A stretch of 64,000 nt of DNA from Rhyzopertha dominica (Eukaryota; Arthropoda; Insecta; Coleoptera; Bostrichidae), in contig QCXZ01000137.1 of NCBI GenBank assembly GCA_025024175.1, positions 66,712,680-66,776,679 on the forward strand, written 5' to 3'. How positions within the stretch are numbered: the stretch's first letter is position 1; each line of letters starts with the position of its first letter. The notes beneath the pieces are model-generated. The model had not been told where the DNA came from. It searched no databases and saw nothing but the letters and a program-made list of their open reading frames with translations. This document shows positions 59,764 to 64,000 of the stretch, in pieces. The position numbers were made by a program, and so were the translations under genes.

Positions 59764-62700
59764 GTGCATATAGCGCAAGGCGCTGCTCGATTTATGGGGG
59801 TCAAATGTGAATGAGGATGCCCACGCTGGGCAAACACAATACTTAAGGAATGGGCGCCCATTAGTCACCTCCGATGGGGAGTGACACCTTGCAACTTGTT
59901 TCGCGTGTCCCACCCGCCGTCCTCCTTTTAGGCTTTTAAACTGACAAACACGCTGACAGCTGATCATACAAAATTCCGCGCGTTCCGGTCCATTACCTAA
60001 CATACCTCGCTTGCTCGGCAAACACTATCAAAACTGATCTGTTACTAGCTGTGAGCTATTTGTTCTCTTGTTAGATGAGTGATAAGGCTAATGTTTGTTA
60101 ATATTTTACAATCAGGGCGTATTTTTATATCGCCTACCTAAAACCAGCCACCTTGTCTATCTTAAAAATAAACGAAAAATTAAGAAATCCGGAGATAATG
60201 ACACCTTTTAGTGTGCTTTTGTAACTTGTTGCACCTGCCTCTTCAAAATTTTAAACAACATTATTCCCTTTCTTATACCTACCTAGAAATATATTTTCAC
60301 CAGGAATTCAGCTATGGGCAATTCACACGTTGTACATCTGCAAGGTCCAAACAAAGAAACGATATTTACTTTTGTGTGGAGCGTGGTTGTTTAGCAACGA
60401 GCTTGTAAAGATTTGTAGGAAAGTGAAGTACAGTGTAGTTCCAATACAACTGTACTTAGATCAGCGAATGTTGCTACATCACTCCCCACTTGAACAGTAC
60501 ATTGGAGGTGGTGTTTGACCGAACCACTGTCGCTAAATCTACATAGAAAGTCCTGTGGTTGAATGCACGTTGTTGATATGTTCAATCGACCACACATACT
60601 CGGTATAAAAAACAAGTTTGATAGTAATTCTATATTTATTGTCATTCTTTCAAAACTTTTATAAAACTAGCTTAAAGTGTTTGGATTATATCTGCCAAAT
60701 TACATAAGGCGTCTCGCATTGCTTTAGGAATTAGATGACATTGATTGTTAGGTTGCCGTGATAAATCAAATTCCCATCAGGCGCTACCTATGTTATTGAT
60801 TTTTAAAGATATTTATAACTTATCGCTTCAATTATTCAATAAGGATATTTACTACTAATAATGCTAAATCATGATTTGATTTGAAAACTTAATGTGATTT
60901 AAACATTGTAAGATGATATCTACATGTACATGTACTTCATTCATGAAGAAAAGGCGCTATTGCCCGTCTCATGTCTGTCACACTTATAACTTAAGAACAG
61001 CTCAATGGATCGGGCTCGTTGGATTGAACTCGTGTTAGATGATATTTTGAGGTTCTCGTCTTTGAGAAAGATTACAGGCGTAATCGAAATGTCAGATTAA
61101 TACTTTTTTATCAGTGTTTTATGGTAGCAGCGATCCTTCCGAAAAAATATTACCTATCTAACATTATGGAAGCTAAAATGATTTTATCTCATCTACTTTT
61201 CTCCTTTACTTAAAATGAAATTACATACTTACATCCCGACGATACAAGGAAAATGCGCTAAAGTCTCTTTAGGCTATAATGCTTTTTTAATGTTGTTTTT
61301 TTATTCTCCTTACACATATGCGAATGGAACATATAGCTATGTACGTTTGTTGTATAGCTATTGGTATGTATAGCTATTGGTGTTGCCTAATACACGTAGG
61401 CTGCTTGGTCCTTTAATTAATTTCATTCAAGTTGTTATCGACAAACTGAATAATACTATCATAAAACTGTAGAATTGCACACAATATTATTTGTTTGGGT
61501 GTTGACGCCCTCACCTATATTTGACCTACTCGAAAACAGCGAATACATCGAGTGTCCTTGATATAATAATATATAATTAAAGACCCAAAGTGACAGTATT
61601 ATCAAATGTATAATAAGCAAAACAAATTAAAAAAAAACAGCATTAAAAAATCCTTTTCGGTCGAAAAGACTTTAACGCATTTTCCTAGAAAGTACATATT
61701 GATTATCGTTAGTCCAAGACCTATCCAAATAAGCCCGTTTCGTAAAGCCATCCTCGATCTATGAATGTAGCGGACATCAGACGGACAGAAGTGGGGACAA
61801 TAGCGCCTTTTTTTCATAAATGAATTGGAAAGTCGGACGTGAATATTAAAAAGATTTTTTCTATTTAATTTTAATTCTTATTCTCGTCTCTCTGTTGCTC
61901 AAGAGCATAAATAATGATTTATTTGAGAAGATTCGAATAGATGTTTTTCAGTTTCAAGTACTAGGAAGGGCATCAACGTAGGTATCCTCGTATACTGGGT
62001 ATTTTCTAAATTTCCGCTTTACTATTAACGTTCCTAAGATTTCCTGTAAAAATCATAACAAAAAAAATTTGAGTTGAAACTACACGTACTTTACTTCCTT
62101 TCAAAGCTTCACGAACTCGTTACCAAGTAATCACGCTTCACTATGCGTCTGTATTTAAGCCTTGCGAATGTAGGTACAACATGTCAAACTCAAAAGGAAT
62201 TTAAAAAACTAAAATTTTTTGGGGTGTCTGCTTGACATGAAATGTCCCCTATCGTCTTTATCGGATCCTAACTGACAGTATCATTTACTTGATCTTGATT
62301 TCTGCAGTTTCAAAACCATTGGATTTTCAAAAGTAGGCTCCTATCCATAAATAATGTCAACTTATACTCAAATAAAGAAGGATTAATCCTATAAAACAAA
62401 CTGCCTCGGCGGTCCTTTTTTATATCTGCTGCACTTAAAAAAAACCTGATTTAATTTACACCCCTTCCTGTTATACTAAAAAAAGCAAAAGCATAAAAGG
62501 ATTTTCTTGTACATATCTAGATATTTCATTATTTGTAACTTATTCAACAAAATATCACATCGTTGTATTGAAACAGACATTATTTAAAATTGAACAAATA
62601 TGAAGATATTAATGTAGATTTGAAAAAACGATTTTGCTCGATAATTATTTCAACGGATAGACCAACTTCATTACACATTACACATCATTACATTTCTAAT

Positions 62701-63224
62701 GCAGTTGCGGTGGTCTTAAAGGAAAAGCTAGGCATCACGCTATCATAACTTTTGTTTATTGCAGAAAAAACCGTGAAATATAATGATAGTCCCTAGCATG
62801 ATACTAAGACTAATCTGTTTAGTCGTAATATCATGGTCCGTAGCACCACTGCCATCGGCTGCTTATATGAACATAGTAGTTTTTAAGAAGGTGCCTCATG
62901 ATAAGAGATTAATTTTTCAACGGATTCGGTAACTGCAAAAGAATAAACTATGTTCAGGTCATTTAGGTAGGTACACCAAACGAAATATCTTATTTCGACT
63001 TTGTATTAGACGCAAAACTAGAGCGTGATGCAAAAACTTAGAACAAAATTCATAACTCATTTATTTAACATTCTTTAACAAAATCCATGGTCAGGTGAAA
63101 TTTTATTACGACGCCATTGGTTTCCTCCCAATGACATCACCATCAATGTTTCTTAAAGGAAAGCCCATGTTTTTCCTGCTGTTGCTACCTTGTATAACAA
63201 TTTTACTGAGGAAATGATGTTTTT
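59764..63224. other. Intron 3 (continues beyond), no exon found
   Basis: The first 250 bases after the donor are still GC-rich (open frames here are by-products). The rest is AT-rich. No continuation of the ZP domain is found. An inverted repeat pair lies at about 60945-60985 and 61775-61816 (shared AAAAGGCGCTATTG), bracketing 0.8 kb of AT-rich DNA, probably a decayed transposon. A short GTATAGCTATTGG tandem duplication lies at 61350-61382. Confidence 0.4.
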
Positions 63225-63850
63225 CAAAATTCAAATGAATTATCTTTCTTTAGAAAAACTGTAAAACGTTATTTAATGTAAAGCTTCAATGTGACCTCCA
63301 GTAACCATTTGACACTGACCGAGATGAATGTAAACACGAATTCGTTGCTCTAAATATTGCAAGCAGTTAGGTTTAATAAAATAAACCCTGCATTTTACAT
63401 AATCCCATATCTATCTCCGACGAAATAGTTCATCAGTCAGGTCATGTTTCCTTCGAAAAATAAGGCCCTAAAAAGCGTCACCCTATGATTTGCACTCACA
63501 AATTTAGTTTTCCCTATTATTGACTGTGACTCTCTTGTGTCAAATAAGGATTTTGTTAAGATCAATATCTGCAATTGTAGCGATCTACTTATCAATTCAG
63601 GCAAACATAGCTTCATCAGTAAACACAATATTACTTACTTACATTCTTACATTAACTTTTCAAACTGCAATCGACGGTTTGGATCATCGTATAGCTGGCT
63701 AGTGTAAATAGAGTGATTTTCTTGAACCTCTTCGACCTCTTTAGGGTATAGCAAATTCTGAATTCTTTCAGAATTTTCTGCATTTGCAGTTTATCGCCAT
63801 GCCCAGCGATAGTAAGAATTTCTATTTTGTCTAATTCCAATAAATACGTA
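63225..63850 (-). mobile_element. mariner/Tc1-superfamily transposase remnant (copy 4, internally deleted)
   Basis: The minus strand starts MELDKIEILTIAGHGDK (63840 downward). It continues with YDDPNRRLQFEKLM and VFTDEAMFA (first catalytic D region), then after a jump reads DYVKCRVYFIKPNCLQYLEQ and GGHIEAL, the C-terminal part. The second and third catalytic regions are deleted between them. The N-terminal wording is the start of the same protein seen at 57920-58870. Confidence 0.75.
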
Positions 63851-64000
63851 TGTCATATTGTAACTTTGAGAAAATATTTGTATTTCAAAGTATCTAAAGA
63901 TGTCTTGGAGTTCCAAATTTTAATTACTTGCTTTAAAATCATTTAACAGTATGATCTTACGAATTTATGAACCAGCACAATACAAAACCGAAACCAGTAT
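63851..64000. other. Window end, nothing recognised
   Basis: AT-rich sequence, probably the flank of transposase copy 4 within intron 3. Confidence 0.3.

Noticed and set aside
59253..59861. Open frame of 202 codons on the minus strand opposite ZP exon 3
   Set aside because: It is a by-product of the GC-rich, constrained + strand exon. The + frame has clear ZP-domain motifs and splice sites; the minus frame has none.
1..64000. CRISPR arrays, operons or other prokaryotic features
   Set aside because: Composition, introns, LINEs and Penelope elements show a eukaryotic sequence. No regularly spaced identical repeats with unique spacers were seen.

Overview
This looks like a window from an AT-rich arthropod genome, almost certainly an insect. 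It holds one interrupted protein-coding gene on the + strand, with canonical GT-AG introns of about 48 kb and 4.9 kb. The rest is layered, mostly dead mobile DNA: Penelope-like elements with GIY-YIG remnants, Jockey/CR1-type LINEs with (ATT)n tails, mariner-type transposases, hAT, TTAA- and TA-flanked inverted-repeat elements, a Ginger2-like element and an errantivirus-like LTR remnant. A dozen or so isolated N bases point to a draft assembly.

The gene encodes a zona-pellucida (ZP) domain protein of the insect miniature/dusky/dusky-like type, which are apical membrane-anchored organisers of cuticle shape. Three exons join in one frame: 6327-6413 (short leader plus signal peptide), 54426-54506 (27-codon linker) and 59412-59763 (start of the ZP domain). 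All internal junctions shown are phase 0. The last exon ends in phase 1 at a donor, so the rest of the gene lies beyond 64000. The 48-kb first intron also holds several GC-richer stretches that look unique, the best at 39830-40850; these are candidate regulatory DNA.

The most striking content is a family of three short elements (13275-13694, 18443-18833, 57074-57408) with 14-15 bp target-site duplications and no protein. Each ends in a complete type I hammerhead ribozyme: CTGATGA, a short stem II, GAAA, a loop-less palindromic stem III, a cleavage-site C, and a long two-part stem I. Copies A and C differ by paired substitutions in stems I, II and III, which is what selection on an RNA fold leaves. 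A TATATAAG or TATATAGG motif lies just upstream, and two copies carry an inverted partial ribozyme. These resemble the hammerhead-bearing non-autonomous Penelope-type retroelements (retrozymes) known in animals, but the inverted-arm architecture is unusual.

Layout: 1-2.9 kb diverged repeats; 2.9-5.6 kb LINE; 6.3 kb exon 1; 7.5-9.9 kb Penelope-like element carrying a 168-bp-arm hairpin and a nested TTAA transposon; 10.6 kb TA-flanked MITE; 12-13.3 kb LTR/Env remnant; 13.3-13.7 kb hammerhead element A; 17-19.2 kb Penelope-like element with 3' tandem repeats and hammerhead element B inside; 20.5-26.5 kb LINE 3' ends and small DNA elements; 27-28.2 kb Ginger2-like element; 31.5-32.6 kb LINE (minus); 37.7-38.8 kb transposase and hAT MITE; 41.8-42.7 kb Penelope-like element with inverted ends; 43.6-44.3 kb minisatellite; 49-53.6 kb transposases and LINE; 54.4 kb exon 2; 55-56.4 kb Penelope/LINE fragments (minus); 57 kb hammerhead element C; 58 kb transposase; 59.4 kb exon 3; 63.2-63.9 kb transposase (minus).
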